The notes below the pieces were generated by a model. The model did not search any database. It saw only the letters and a program-made list of their open reading frames with translations, and had not been told where the DNA came from. From the NCBI GenBank assembly GCA_020072815.1, contig JAIQGE010000017.1, positions 62,001 to 126,000 of the forward strand: a DNA stretch of 64,000 bases. The letters are read 5' to 3'. Both the position numbers and the translations under genes were made by a program. Positions 1 to 8,829 of this stretch are shown piece after piece; within the stretch, counting starts at the first letter, position 1, and the number at the start of each line of letters is the position of its first letter. The DNA is from Terriglobia bacterium (GTDB taxonomy: Bacteria > Acidobacteriota > Terriglobia > Terriglobales > Acidobacteriaceae).

Positions 1-1569
1 CTGCAGGACGCCCGCGAAGCCTGGCTCCACTACGTGCTTACCCCGGAAAAGCAGGACAGGGTCAATTTTGAAAGCGCCGTGTTGCGCACCTGGACACAGT
101 TGGACCGTGTTTCGGGAAAAGATCCTGAACATCAGGCCAGCATCAAGCAGTTGCGCGGCTTCATCACCGACGAACTGCAACAGTTGCGCGCCGACGTCTA
201 TTCCAACTACTCCAAACGCATTTATCACTCGCCGGAAGCAGATGCCAAGATGGACCGCGTCCGCGATGCCATCCAAAATTTCAAGGACGAGCAGGAACGC
301 CTGCTGCGCGACCGCAACCAGGCAGCGCAGGTGCGCTCCCGCCAGATCACGCGCAGCGTATTTTCCCGCACCATGGTGTTCAGCGGGCTCATGGCCGTGC
401 TCTTTCTGCTGGTCATGCGGGATTCCAAGAAGCTTCGCGTCGCGGAACAAAAGGCGTTGCTGGCCCAAACCGGCCTGGAGGGTTCGCTCCTGCAGCTCAA
501 GAGCGAATCGGAAAACAGCCGGCTTTTGAATGAGCTCCAGGCAGACTTCCAGATCTGCGTAAGCGCCACGGAAGCCTACAAAGTAGCCGCCAGTTATCTG
601 CAACGACTGATGCCGGAAAGCCTGGGTACGGTTTTTGCGATTGATAGTTCGCAAGATGCGATGGATGCGCAGGCCATCTGGCCGTCGCCGGAAGCCGCTC
701 CTTTACATCAGGTGTTTTCCCGCGAAGACTGCTGCGCCGTCCGCGGCGGGCGCTTGCATGCGCACTTGAATTCGCCCAAGGGCATTGATTGCCGGCACTT
801 CACCGCAGCCGTCCCCGCCACCTACATTTGCTTTCCTCTTTCCGCGCTGGGAGAAACCCTGGGCGTGCTGCATTTAAGCGCTCCCAATCCTGAAATGTTC
901 ACGGAAAACCGGCTGGCGCTGATCCAGCAGATTGGCGAATACGCCGCGCTGCGGCTGGCCAACCTAAAGCTGAAAGAGAAGCTGCAGCACCAGTCGCTGC
1001 GCGATCCGCTCACCGGGCTGTACAACCGGCGGTTTCTGGAAACCACCCTGGAACAGGAACTGGGCCGGACAGCGCGCGGCGGCGCCGGCATCGGCTTGAT
1101 CATGGCGGACATTGACGGCTTCAAACTTTTCAACGACAAATTCGGGCACGACGCCGGCGACCTGGTGCTCAAAGAGATTGCCGCGTTGTTGCGCCGGTCG
1201 GTCCGCGCGGAAGATATTGTCTGCCGCTACGGCGGAGAGGAATTTCTCGCCGTGGTCCCGGAGAGCACGCTGGAGAGCGTGCAGGAGCGCGCGGAGCAGA
1301 TGCGCGCGGCCGTCTCTAAACTGCAGCTCGACTATGCCGGCAACCGCCTGGGCAAGATTACCGCATCTTTTGGCGTGTCTTATTCGCAGGATGGCGCGGT
1401 GGCCTCCAGCCAGCTTTTGCGCTACGCCGACGACGCCCTGTATGAGGCCAAACGCAGCGGTTGCGATTGCGTCCGCCTCAGTGAAGCCGCCAGCGCCAAG
1501 CCGCCCGCTTCTGAGACCGACCAGGACAAAGCGCGCGCCCAGGTGCGTTCCATCACCGGCCGCAGCTGA
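1..1569 (+). CDS. Membrane diguanylate cyclase (CHASE3-like sensor, GAF, GGDEF), 5' end outside window
   Basis: The reading frame is open to base 1, so the true start lies upstream; the GTG at 34 is only the first in-window start. From that GTG, residues 1-105 form a charged helical bundle of the CHASE3/MCP-sensor type. A single membrane helix follows at about 112-128 (SGLMAVLFLLVMRD), then a GAF-like region at about 165-310 and a GGDEF domain at about 325-480. The active-site loop GGEEF sits at residues 400-404, preceded by DIDGFKLFND, so synthesis of cyclic di-GMP from two GTP is expected. The sequence shows the domains; the signal sensed by the extracytoplasmic helices is unknown. The C-terminal 30 residues are polar and probably disordered. 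It ends 130 bases before glpD and is unlikely to share its transcript. Confidence 0.9.
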   Translation: MQDAREAWLHYVLTPEKQDRVNFESAVLRTWTQLDRVSGKDPEHQASIKQLRGFITDELQQLRADVYSNYSKRIYHSPEADAKMDRVRDAIQNFKDEQERLLRDRNQAAQVRSRQITRSVFSRTMVFSGLMAVLFLLVMRDSKKLRVAEQKALLAQTGLEGSLLQLKSESENSRLLNELQADFQICVSATEAYKVAASYLQRLMPESLGTVFAIDSSQDAMDAQAIWPSPEAAPLHQVFSREDCCAVRGGRLHAHLNSPKGIDCRHFTAAVPATYICFPLSALGETLGVLHLSAPNPEMFTENRLALIQQIGEYAALRLANLKLKEKLQHQSLRDPLTGLYNRRFLETTLEQELGRTARGGAGIGLIMADIDGFKLFNDKFGHDAGDLVLKEIAALLRRSVRAEDIVCRYGGEEFLAVVPESTLESVQERAEQMRAAVSKLQLDYAGNRLGKITASFGVSYSQDGAVASSQLLRYADDALYEAKRSGCDCVRLSEAASAKPPASETDQDKARAQVRSITGRS

Positions 1570-1699
1570 AGCAAGGACTCTTACCCCTTTCTAATCCGTT
1601 TCTTTCTAAGCCACCTCTAACCTTCTAGTTCTAGCCTGGATAGTAGTGTTCCGAAGTAATGTTGTTTCTTCGCCCCAAAGCATCCAACAATAGAGGTAG

Positions 1700-3364
1700 A
1701 TGATTCGCTCTTTACCACAGCAAGGCCAGGGCTTTGACGTCCTGGTGATCGGCGGCGGCATCAACGGCGTGGCCATTGCGCGAGAGTGTGCTCGCCATGG
1801 CAAACGCACCTTGCTGGTGGAGCAAAGCGACTTCGCCTCCGGAGTCACCAGCCGGTCTACGCGGATTATCCACGGCGGGCTGCGTTATCTGGAACAGGGC
1901 GAGATCGCCATGGTGCGCGAGTCCCTGCGTGAACGCGAACGCTTGCTTCGCCAGTCGCCGCACCTGGTCCGCGCGCAGCAATTTCTCCTGGTGTTGCCGG
2001 GACATGCGCGCTCGTTGCTCCGCAGTTCGCTGGCGGTACGCACCGGCCTGTGGCTGTACCATCGCTGGGCCGGCGAGCAAAAGTCTGCTCCGCCTGACCT
2101 GCGCCTCCTGGAACAGCAACTCGACTCCGGCCGGCAGTGGGCGATTTACTCCTACGAAGACGCGCAGTGCGAATTCCCGGAACGCCTGGTGGCCGAGTGG
2201 CTCGTTGAGGCCGTCGAAGCCGGCGCTTTGGTGCGCAACCACACCAAGGTACTGGCGATTATTCACAGTAACGGCCGCGCTACCGGCGTCCGCCTGCGCG
2301 ACGAAATCTCCCGCCAGGAATACCAGGTCTCCGCCACCTGGATCGTGAACGCTACCGGCCCGTGGGCTGATCTGGTTGCCGGCTCTTCCGGCATCAAGGC
2401 CGCGCGCATGGTGGGCGGAGTGCGCGGCTCGCATTTGGTGCTGCCCAAATTCGCGGGCGCGCCAGAAAATCCCGTTTATACCGAAGCGCTCGACGGACGT
2501 CCTATCTTCGTGCTGCCCTGGAACCACCAAGTGCTGGTCGGTACCACAGAGGTGGCCGACTCGGCCGCGCCGGACAACGCCCAGCCCAGGGCTGATGAAA
2601 TCAACTACCTGTTCAACAGCTTTACCAGTATCTTCCCGCACTCCGGGCTCACGCCGGCGGATGTGCGTTATGCGTTTGCCGGAATTCGTCCTCTGCCCTA
2701 CGCCCCGGGCAAGTCCTACTCGGCGGTCACGCGCAAGCATGTCCTGTTTGACCACAAAGATGACGGCGCCGCCGGGATGATCTCCGTCATCGGCGGCAAG
2801 CTGACCACCGCGGCCAGCCTGGCCCGCGACGTTGCCCGCAAGATCGGCATCCCAGTCCCTGAGCCGGTGAACGTCTTTGCCGCGCCGGCACAAGAAGAAG
2901 GCGTGGACATGGTGGTGCGGCAATGGTCGCACACCGTGGCCAGCAAAGCCCGCATTCGTGAGGATTGCGCGCAAGGCATTGCCGAATGGCACGGTCGTCA
3001 CGCTCTGGCCATTGCCCATGCCGCGTCGCTGGACGAGCATCTGCGCGAACCCATCTGCGCACACAGTTGCCACCTGGTGGCTGAAGCCGTGGACGCGGTG
3101 GCCCACGAGTCAGCGATTACGCTGGGCGATATTGTTCTGCGTCGCGTTCCCGTGGCCCTGGGCGCATGCTGGTCAGAAGCCTGCAGCCGAGAAGCCGCAC
3201 GGAAAATCGGCGGCACCTTGGGCTGGGACCAGGCGCGCATTCACCAGGAACTGGATAGCCTGGAGCAAGAACGCGAGAAATTCCTGCACCCAAGACAAGT
3301 CCCCAACACGCCTGATGCCGCCACACCTGAAGCGCGGCCGCTGATGAAGACCGAGAGCACGTAA
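1700..3364 (+). CDS. glpD: FAD-dependent glycerol-3-phosphate dehydrogenase
   Basis: 554 residues, the normal length for aerobic GlpD. The N-terminal Rossmann motif GGGINGVAIARECARHG (about residues 13-29) binds FAD. It is followed by SGVTSRSTRIIHGGLRYLEQ-type sequence characteristic of GlpD, and the all-helical C-terminal DAO_C domain covers about 400-520. The enzyme oxidises sn-glycerol-3-phosphate to dihydroxyacetone phosphate and passes electrons to membrane quinone. The ATG at 1700 follows a GAGGT ribosome site. No glpF, glpK or glpR is adjacent, so the context says little about induction. Confidence 0.95.
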   Translation: MIRSLPQQGQGFDVLVIGGGINGVAIARECARHGKRTLLVEQSDFASGVTSRSTRIIHGGLRYLEQGEIAMVRESLRERERLLRQSPHLVRAQQFLLVLPGHARSLLRSSLAVRTGLWLYHRWAGEQKSAPPDLRLLEQQLDSGRQWAIYSYEDAQCEFPERLVAEWLVEAVEAGALVRNHTKVLAIIHSNGRATGVRLRDEISRQEYQVSATWIVNATGPWADLVAGSSGIKAARMVGGVRGSHLVLPKFAGAPENPVYTEALDGRPIFVLPWNHQVLVGTTEVADSAAPDNAQPRADEINYLFNSFTSIFPHSGLTPADVRYAFAGIRPLPYAPGKSYSAVTRKHVLFDHKDDGAAGMISVIGGKLTTAASLARDVARKIGIPVPEPVNVFAAPAQEEGVDMVVRQWSHTVASKARIREDCAQGIAEWHGRHALAIAHAASLDEHLREPICAHSCHLVAEAVDAVAHESAITLGDIVLRRVPVALGACWSEACSREAARKIGGTLGWDQARIHQELDSLEQEREKFLHPRQVPNTPDAATPEARPLMKTEST

Positions 3365-3483
3365 GCCGACTCGTCTCTTACGAACTTCGCCAAGACGCAA
3401 CTAGACGATCGTGAGTGGCCCGCTTCGCGCTGTAGCGCAACGCTGTGCCTCACTAAGAGCGCAACTGTTAGAATGACTCCGCT

Positions 3484-4551
3484 ATGCCTACCGTAAATGG
3501 GCTGTTCTGGAACCGAAAGCAAGCAAAATCGCCGCGCTTGTTGGTTCTGGCCCTGGTCTTGTCCGGCGGATGCCAGTCGTCATTTCTTTACAAATGTCAC
3601 GACGCGGAGGGCATTGATCGAAAGAAACAGTTGGAGATTTTCGGGGCCAGCATGTTGTTCGTCCAGCTGGCCGTTGAAGGCTACATGGACGCTGCTTACG
3701 CCCATTTCAGCGACGCCGCAAAGGCCAACACTTCCAAAGATCAATTTGCTCAAGTTTTGCAGGTATTTAAGCCGGCGCGCCACTTCGAAGGCTATCGCCT
3801 CGAAAAGATCATGACCGTAACCGGATGGGGAGATACCTCAAAGACCAATGGCGTCGCCATTTGCTCGAATGATATTGCCCATCCTGAGCTCGGCGTGACT
3901 GTGGCAATACAAAAGGTCCCTGAACAAGCGTATACGCTGATCTCAGCCAGGAGCACAACCAGCCACGAAAGCTGGATCATTTCTGTTTGGCTGGTTCCGC
4001 ACGCTGGGACGTGGGAGGTGAACGCCTTCCACGCAACGATACAAACTGCCGTAGGCAAGAAGGCAGAGGATTTTCTCGCGATGGCCCGGGCGGAAAAAAA
4101 TCGCGGACACGCCCTTAACGCGGGCTTGTTGTACTCCGGCGCCGCCAGTCTCGCCGGGCGCGGTCCTTTCCTTCACACTGGAATGGAGGATCTCATTCAC
4201 CAGGAAGCACAACAGGTCACTCCACCTCAGGAGTTCCGCGGTCGCGCTCCTTTCCCCTTCGCCGGGCCATCAGGTCCGTTCTCCATTCTCCGTGTCAATC
4301 TCACGCCTCTAGATGGGAAAATCTACTTGGTGATTGCGTACGAGACCGATCCATGGAAGGACTCTCGAGAGATCGAAAAGAAGAACCATGCGCTTATCAG
4401 GGCCTTCGCCACCCGATTTCCTGAATATTCCGAAGTCTTTGGAGGGATCATTGCCGAAGCGACTGAGCTTGGGGGAAATAATGGTTGGCGTACGGTCGAA
4501 GAGAAAACTGCGATCTTGTCCCACGCAGCGTCGCCAGGCAATCAAGAATGA
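3484..4551 (+). CDS. Putative lipoprotein of unknown function
   Basis: 355 residues. The N-terminus is a basic stretch, then LLVLALVLSGG followed by Cys at about residue 30. This reads as a signal peptide with lipobox LSGGC, so lipid attachment and export are inferred. The mature part is a mixed alpha/beta sequence with several Trp-containing strands. I do not recognise a catalytic motif or a named family. The region at about 60-110 (VEGYMDAAYAHFSDAAK) resembles the DUF3887-like folds that accompany secreted hydrolases, but this is a weak impression. It lies on the same strand as the dienelactone hydrolase downstream, with about 87 bases between its stop and that gene's preferred ATG. Confidence 0.7.
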   Translation: MPTVNGLFWNRKQAKSPRLLVLALVLSGGCQSSFLYKCHDAEGIDRKKQLEIFGASMLFVQLAVEGYMDAAYAHFSDAAKANTSKDQFAQVLQVFKPARHFEGYRLEKIMTVTGWGDTSKTNGVAICSNDIAHPELGVTVAIQKVPEQAYTLISARSTTSHESWIISVWLVPHAGTWEVNAFHATIQTAVGKKAEDFLAMARAEKNRGHALNAGLLYSGAASLAGRGPFLHTGMEDLIHQEAQQVTPPQEFRGRAPFPFAGPSGPFSILRVNLTPLDGKIYLVIAYETDPWKDSREIEKKNHALIRAFATRFPEYSEVFGGIIAEATELGGNNGWRTVEEKTAILSHAASPGNQE

Positions 4552-4638
4552 TTGGAGGCAAAAGAGTGGTTCGCGCTTCCGCGCAGGAATCCAGGGTTGT
4601 ACCATTTGAGTGTTGCTATCGATCATCGGAGGATTCGC

Positions 4639-5310
4639 ATGGGAAACATCATTCAATTCAAGCGTCCTGATGGAAAAACTTGTCCTGGCTACCTGGCCTC
4701 GGCCAAGGGAGATGCCGGCGCGCCCGGTTTCGTCGTCATTCAAGAATGGTGGGGGCTGAATCCTCAGATCAAGAAGACCGCTGACCGCCTTGCCGAAGGC
4801 GGCTACCACGCGCTGGTTCCGGATCTCTACCGTGGCAAAGTCGCCAGCGCCGCCGACGAAGCGGCCCACATGATGGCGGGCGTCAACTTTCCCGATGCGG
4901 CCGAGCAGGACATTCGCGGCGCCGTGCAGTACCTCAAGCAGACGTCGAAGAAAGTTGCCGTGGGCGGATTCTGCATGGGCGGCGCGCTAACGCTGCTGGC
5001 CGCCGGGCGCGTCCCGGAGATGGACGCCGGCGCCTGTTTCTACGGCATTCCGCCGGCCAACGTGCTTGATCCCAAGACCATCAAGGTCCCGCTCATCTGC
5101 CACTTCGCCAACCAGGACGACTGGTGCACGCCCGCCAAGGTGGACGAACTGGAGGCCGCGCTCAAACAGTCGAAGTCAAAATTCGAGCTGTATCGCTACA
5201 ACGCGCATCATGCCTTCATGAATGAAGCGCGTCCTGAAGTTTACGACGCGCAGAGCGCCAAGGCCGCGTGGGAGCGGACCATGAAGTTCCTGGAGAAGGC
5301 GCTGGCGTAA
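4639..5310 (+). CDS. Dienelactone hydrolase family protein
   Basis: I choose the ATG at 4639 because it follows GGAGG at 4628; the same frame is open further upstream to 4552, but that stretch lacks family similarity. The 223-residue product has the alpha/beta hydrolase fold of carboxymethylenebutenolidase: an early IQEWWGLN strand, the nucleophile elbow GGFCMGGAL with catalytic Cys, an Asp in FANQDDWCTP and the His in YNAHHAFMNE. Members hydrolyse dienelactones or related lactones and esters in the cytoplasm. No aromatic-degradation genes are nearby, so the substrate is open. Its stop codon overlaps the ATG of the following GNAT gene (TAATG), indicating translational coupling. Confidence 0.9.
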   Translation: MGNIIQFKRPDGKTCPGYLASAKGDAGAPGFVVIQEWWGLNPQIKKTADRLAEGGYHALVPDLYRGKVASAADEAAHMMAGVNFPDAAEQDIRGAVQYLKQTSKKVAVGGFCMGGALTLLAAGRVPEMDAGACFYGIPPANVLDPKTIKVPLICHFANQDDWCTPAKVDELEAALKQSKSKFELYRYNAHHAFMNEARPEVYDAQSAKAAWERTMKFLEKALA

Positions 5311-5912
5311 TGGCATGGCCTGAACCCATCACTTTGCGCGGGAGGCATGCCGTCCTCGAACCGCTCACCCACGCCCATCACGACGATCTGGTCGAAGCGG
5401 TGCAAGACGGCGAGTTGTGGAAGCTGTGGTACACCGTAATTCCGCCGCCGGACAAGATGAGCGTGGAGATTGACCGCCGGCTCGACCTGCAAGCCAAAGG
5501 AACCATGCTTCCCTTTGCCGTTCGCGACATCCGCACGGCCAAAGTCGCCGGCATGACCACTTACATGAATATTGACGCGCCCAACCGGCGCGTGGAGATT
5601 GGCTCCACCTGGTACCGCAAGAGCGTGCAGCGCACGGCGTTGAACACAGAATGCAAACTGCTTTTGCTCACGCATGCGTTTGAATCCCTTGAATGCATCT
5701 GCGTGGAGCTGCGCACACATTTCTTCAACCATCAAAGCCGCCGGGCCATTGAGCGCTTGGGCGCGAAGCTGGACGGCGTCTTGCGCAACAACCAGATTCT
5801 GCCCGGAGGGACCGTCCGCGACTCCTGCGTCTACAGCATCATTGCCGGCGAATGGCCCACGGTGAAGGCGCACCTCACGTGGAAGCTGAACCGGGCAGCA
5901 GCTGGGGCGTAG
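5310..5912 (+). CDS. GNAT-family N-acetyltransferase (RimJ/RimL-like)
   Basis: 200 residues from the ATG at 5310, which overlaps the stop of the hydrolase gene. It begins ITLRGRHAVLEPLT, the usual first strand of the RimJ/RimL type. An acceptor-site block at about 80-115 (AGMTTYMNIDAPNRRVEIGS) and helix-rich acetyl-CoA binding sequence ending NHQSRRAIERLGAKLDGVLR are typical of this class. It would acetylate an amine (protein N-terminus, amino acid or small molecule) using acetyl-CoA. Pairing with the hydrolase suggests a shared small-molecule pathway, but nothing in the sequence names the substrate. Confidence 0.88.
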   Translation: MAWPEPITLRGRHAVLEPLTHAHHDDLVEAVQDGELWKLWYTVIPPPDKMSVEIDRRLDLQAKGTMLPFAVRDIRTAKVAGMTTYMNIDAPNRRVEIGSTWYRKSVQRTALNTECKLLLLTHAFESLECICVELRTHFFNHQSRRAIERLGAKLDGVLRNNQILPGGTVRDSCVYSIIAGEWPTVKAHLTWKLNRAAAGA

Positions 5913-6011
5913 AAGCGCCGAGACAGTTTGCGAAGTGCGCCGCAAGGACGCGAAACGGAATCGCACTTCTTGCCGGTACCGCTAGTTCGCGACTGCCGGC
6001 CGTCTTCCCGC

Positions 6012-7184
6012 TCAAGCGACGCCACCCGGAACAACCTGGACGACAAACCATTCGGCGCCATAGCGCTTGAGGTGGAGTGTCACTCCGCCTGCTTGCAGCT
6101 TGCCTTCCCAATCGTGCAGTTCCACGGTGGCTTCGTCGGTAGACTTGCGGGTGATGGTCCAGTTCAAAAAGATTCCGCCCAGCGGGTGGTCCTTCTTCCA
6201 TGCGGCTTCTCTTTCTTTGGAGAGATACAGTACGCGTCCGCGGTAGCCTGCCACCTGGATGGGCTTGGACTTGGGGCCAACCAGAATGAGATAGCGCGAC
6301 TGGCTCAGTCCATATTCGGCGAAGAAGGCTTTCTGCAGAATCCTCGCGTCTTCGTCCTCGGGCGCACCCTTGGCCGAATACAGGGGACAGGGGTCGGCGC
6401 CATCGGGAATTCCATCACCGTCAGTATCGGGATTGTGGGGATCGGTGCCTAGTCTTTGCTCTTCGATGTCGGTCAGGCCGTCACCGTCGGAATCGCGCTC
6501 AACGTCGGCGACGGAGATGTGCCAGGTCTGCTCACCCAGAGCCGGGGCGGATTGCAGAGGCGGGAGGTGGCCTTCCATGATCCCGCGCGGCCCGGGCTCA
6601 TCCTGTGTGAAGCGAAAGACCAGGTGGCCCGGGACCTGTTCCTGCAACCGAGGCTCGCTGATGCTGCGGTAAATCTTTTGCGGCAGCAGATAGGGTCCGT
6701 GCCAGGAGCTTTTGTCCTCAGGGTTGGTACTGGTGATGAGATACAGATCGTTGGCGTCCCCCAAAAAGTACTCATGGATCACCGCGTAGGTTACGCCGTC
6801 CGCTCCCTTCACCGAGGCCAGTGGTTTCTGTACTTCATTGTCAGAAAAATGCCACATGGGATGGGTGATGATTCCCAGCTTAAGCGTCTTGGGCACGGGC
6901 ATGCTGTCCCTGGCCAATTGCTCGATGCGGCGCGCCGCAGCCAGACTCTCCGGCGTGCCCAGTTCGCCCAGGCGGGCGTAGGCGCGTACTCGTAGCTCCT
7001 TGGTGCTACGCCCGAGCAGGGCCCGGCCAGGATTTTCCTCCGGGTCAGTCTGCGCAATCTTCTCCAGGGCGACGACGTTCGTCAAAGTTGCGATGTCTGG
7101 AGGCTCTGCCCGTCGGCTGTCGCTCGCCAGCGAAAGGCCGAGAAAGAAAGTCGTGAGCAAGGTCAGCGAGGAACACCAGTTCAT
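6012..7184 (-). CDS. Secreted protein with thrombospondin-type-3 calcium repeats
   Basis: The ATG at 7184 is preferred over an upstream in-frame start at 7268. It opens a clear signal peptide (MNWCSSLTLLTTFFLGLSLA) and has a purine-rich AGGGGGC upstream. The mature protein has a helical N-terminal part, then strands with several Trp residues. At about residues 235-270 it carries two calcium-binding repeats of the form DSDGDGLTDIEE and DTDGDGIPDGADPCP. These TT3-like loops bind Ca2+ and usually link extracellular domains. The last 110 residues are basic and unassigned. Export is inferred from the signal peptide; the function is not known. It is a single gene between oppositely oriented neighbours. 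Confidence 0.8.
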   Translation of the reverse strand: MNWCSSLTLLTTFFLGLSLASDSRRAEPPDIATLTNVVALEKIAQTDPEENPGRALLGRSTKELRVRAYARLGELGTPESLAAARRIEQLARDSMPVPKTLKLGIITHPMWHFSDNEVQKPLASVKGADGVTYAVIHEYFLGDANDLYLITSTNPEDKSSWHGPYLLPQKIYRSISEPRLQEQVPGHLVFRFTQDEPGPRGIMEGHLPPLQSAPALGEQTWHISVADVERDSDGDGLTDIEEQRLGTDPHNPDTDGDGIPDGADPCPLYSAKGAPEDEDARILQKAFFAEYGLSQSRYLILVGPKSKPIQVAGYRGRVLYLSKEREAAWKKDHPLGGIFLNWTITRKSTDEATVELHDWEGKLQAGGVTLHLKRYGAEWFVVQVVPGGVA

Positions 7185-7341
7185 GAATGCCCCCTGGCGA
7201 ATCGAGACTGTGCTTACCGTAAAGAACCGGCCCGTCAAAAAGCGCCAGCTAATTAGACGGGCCTGCAAAAGAACGGGCAGCGGCTCGATTCTTACGCCGG
7301 TGTGACTAAGGACGATTCATCCCGGCGCTGAGCGGGCGGCG

Positions 7342-7554
7342 TCACAATCTGTTCTTGCCTGCTTTTTTGGCCTTGGCCCAGCGTGCTTTCGCAGCCAGCG
7401 ACAGCCTCTTCTTTGCTGCTGCACTCATTTTGCGCCGCTTACTTGGTGCGGAGAATGACGCGTGGCCGGTGCGGCTTCCCCGCAGGGCCTCGATGGCCGC
7501 AACCACGCGGTCCCGCTGTTCTGTCAGTCTTTCAACGAAGCTAGTGGTATTCAT
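7342..7554 (-). CDS. Small basic protein of unknown function
   Basis: 70 residues. The N-terminal half is an amphipathic helix (SFVERLTEQRDRVVAAIEAL). The C-terminal half is lysine/arginine/alanine-rich (KKRLSLAAKARWAKAKKAGK), resembling histone-H1-like tails and a short motif I associate with small acidobacterial proteins. Nucleic-acid binding is an inference from charge only. The divided helix-plus-tail organisation argues that it is a real gene rather than a chance frame. Confidence 0.6.
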   Translation of the reverse strand: MNTTSFVERLTEQRDRVVAAIEALRGSRTGHASFSAPSKRRKMSAAAKKRLSLAAKARWAKAKKAGKNRL

Positions 7555-7600
7555 AGATTTGAATTATAAGCGGTGATGGCCGGTTGCCGATCGTCCCCAG

Positions 7601-7711
7601 TTAGACCTTGCTCTTTTTCTTTTCGCGATCAATCGCCCACAGCAGTAGAATCGCACCCACCACCGTCATCAGAGGAAACAGCATGTTAAGACCGATGATC
7701 GATGCTGGCAC
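7601..7711 (-). CDS. Possible small single-pass membrane peptide
   Basis: A 36-residue frame starting GTG at 7711 (or ATG at 7684). It has one hydrophobic helix, MLFPLMTVVGAILLLWAI, followed by DREKKKSKV, so the C-terminus would face the cytoplasm. The ribosome site is weak. The only support is the membrane-helix-plus-positive-tail pattern and a perfect 18-bp palindrome about 33 bases upstream of the GTG. It could be a chance frame. Confidence 0.3.
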   Translation of the reverse strand: MPASIIGLNMLFPLMTVVGAILLLWAIDREKKKSKV

Positions 7712-7743
7712 AATTTTTGTTCTACCTAACTCGCATCCTGGTG

Positions 7744-7761
7744 GTGTCCTAATTAGGACAC
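7744..7761. promoter_or_regulatory. Perfect 18-bp palindrome, candidate operator
   Basis: GTGTCCTAATTAGGACAC is its own reverse complement over all 18 bases. It is flanked by direct copies of ACTCGCATCC at 7729-7738 and 7763-7772. It lies between the small membrane ORF (minus) and the LPHTA gene (plus) and could serve either. A dimeric regulator site is inferred; I cannot name the regulator. Confidence 0.5.
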
Positions 7762-8035
7762 TACTCGCATCCCCGCGTCCTTGCTTTCTCACACTCCGCG
7801 GTGACCTGTGTCACAGCCCGCACGCGACGCAATTGTTACGTTAGGGTGTGGCTTGGTGTGGGTCTGATCTACAGGATGGAAGCTTGAAAAACCGACATCG
7901 TCGCCCATGCCACTCCGCTCACGCGCGTACCGCTTGCCACATGGGTGCGCCTGAAGGGACCGCGTATCTGCGTCGTATATGACGCTCACGAACCTCCGCA
8001 GCGGCAAGGCCGCGAAGATTCAGAAGGAGGAAGCA

Positions 8036-8689
8036 ATGAAATTCACAAAGGCTTTGTTTATCGCATTCAGTATTCTTGCGCTCTGTCTGTTCGTACTGCC
8101 CCAGGCAAACGCGGATGAGTGGAACAAGAAGACCATCGTTACCTTCAGCCAGCCGGTCGAGGTACCGGGTGTGGGCGCCCAGATCCTGCCGGCGGGTACA
8201 TACGTTTTCAAGCTGTTGGACTCGCAATCCAACCGCAACATCGTGCAAATCTTCAACGAAGACGAAACCCAGGTGTTGACGACAATTCTGGCGATCCCCA
8301 ATTACCGCCTGCACCCGACTGACGAGACCGTCCTTACGTTCCGCGAGAGGGCGACCGGCACGCCGCAAGCAATCCGCGCCTGGTTCTATCCAGGACGGAC
8401 ATGGGGACAGGAATTTGTGTACCCCAAGGCCAGGGCCATTGAACTGGCGAAGAGCACACAGGAACCCGTTCTCGAGACACCTACTGAGCTAGCCAACGCG
8501 CCTCTGGAGGCCTTCGAGACGGCCCCGGTTGAGACCGTTCAACCCAGCGGAGAAATCATGGAACCCACCGTTGAGCAGCCTGCGGCCCTGCCGCACACTG
8601 CCAGCCCTCTGCCTTTCTTTGGACTGGTTGGGCTGCTGACTCTAAGCGCGGGCTTTGCGGTTTCAATGTTCCGCAAGCGCATTGCTTAA
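8036..8689 (+). CDS. Exported protein with C-terminal LPXTA sorting signal
   Basis: 217 residues from the ATG at 8036, preceded by AAGGAGG. It has a signal peptide (FIAFSILALCLFVLPQANA), then a beta-rich domain at about 30-140 (PAGTYVFKLLDS, LTFRERATGTPQAIRAWFYP) of a type common in acidobacterial exported proteins. A Pro/Glu/Thr-rich stalk covers about 145-183. LPHTA sits at 185-189, followed by a hydrophobic segment and the tail FRKRIA. This is the complete tripartite sortase signal. A class D sortase is encoded 1.2 kb downstream (9900-10589), and LPXTA-type signals are known for class D enzymes such as Bacillus anthracis SrtC. Attachment by that sortase is inferred. A terminator follows the gene, so it is its own transcription unit. 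Confidence 0.85.
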   Translation: MKFTKALFIAFSILALCLFVLPQANADEWNKKTIVTFSQPVEVPGVGAQILPAGTYVFKLLDSQSNRNIVQIFNEDETQVLTTILAIPNYRLHPTDETVLTFRERATGTPQAIRAWFYPGRTWGQEFVYPKARAIELAKSTQEPVLETPTELANAPLEAFETAPVETVQPSGEIMEPTVEQPAALPHTASPLPFFGLVGLLTLSAGFAVSMFRKRIA

Positions 8690-8731
8690 GTAAAGTCACT
8701 TCGTTATGCTCGCAAGATTGCGAGAGAGCTG

Positions 8732-8760
8732 GGTGGTACGCGAGTACCACCTCGCTTTTT
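8732..8760 (+). terminator. Rho-independent terminator after the LPXTA gene
   Basis: GGTGGTAC pairs with GTACCACC across a GCGA loop, followed by CTCGC and a run of five T. It separates the LPXTA gene from the VWFA-sortase pair. Confidence 0.85.
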
Positions 8761-8829
8761 CCAACAACCGCGACCGTAACAGCAGACTTCTTCGGCCAAC
8801 ACACAGAAATTCAGAAAAGGCTTCAACGT

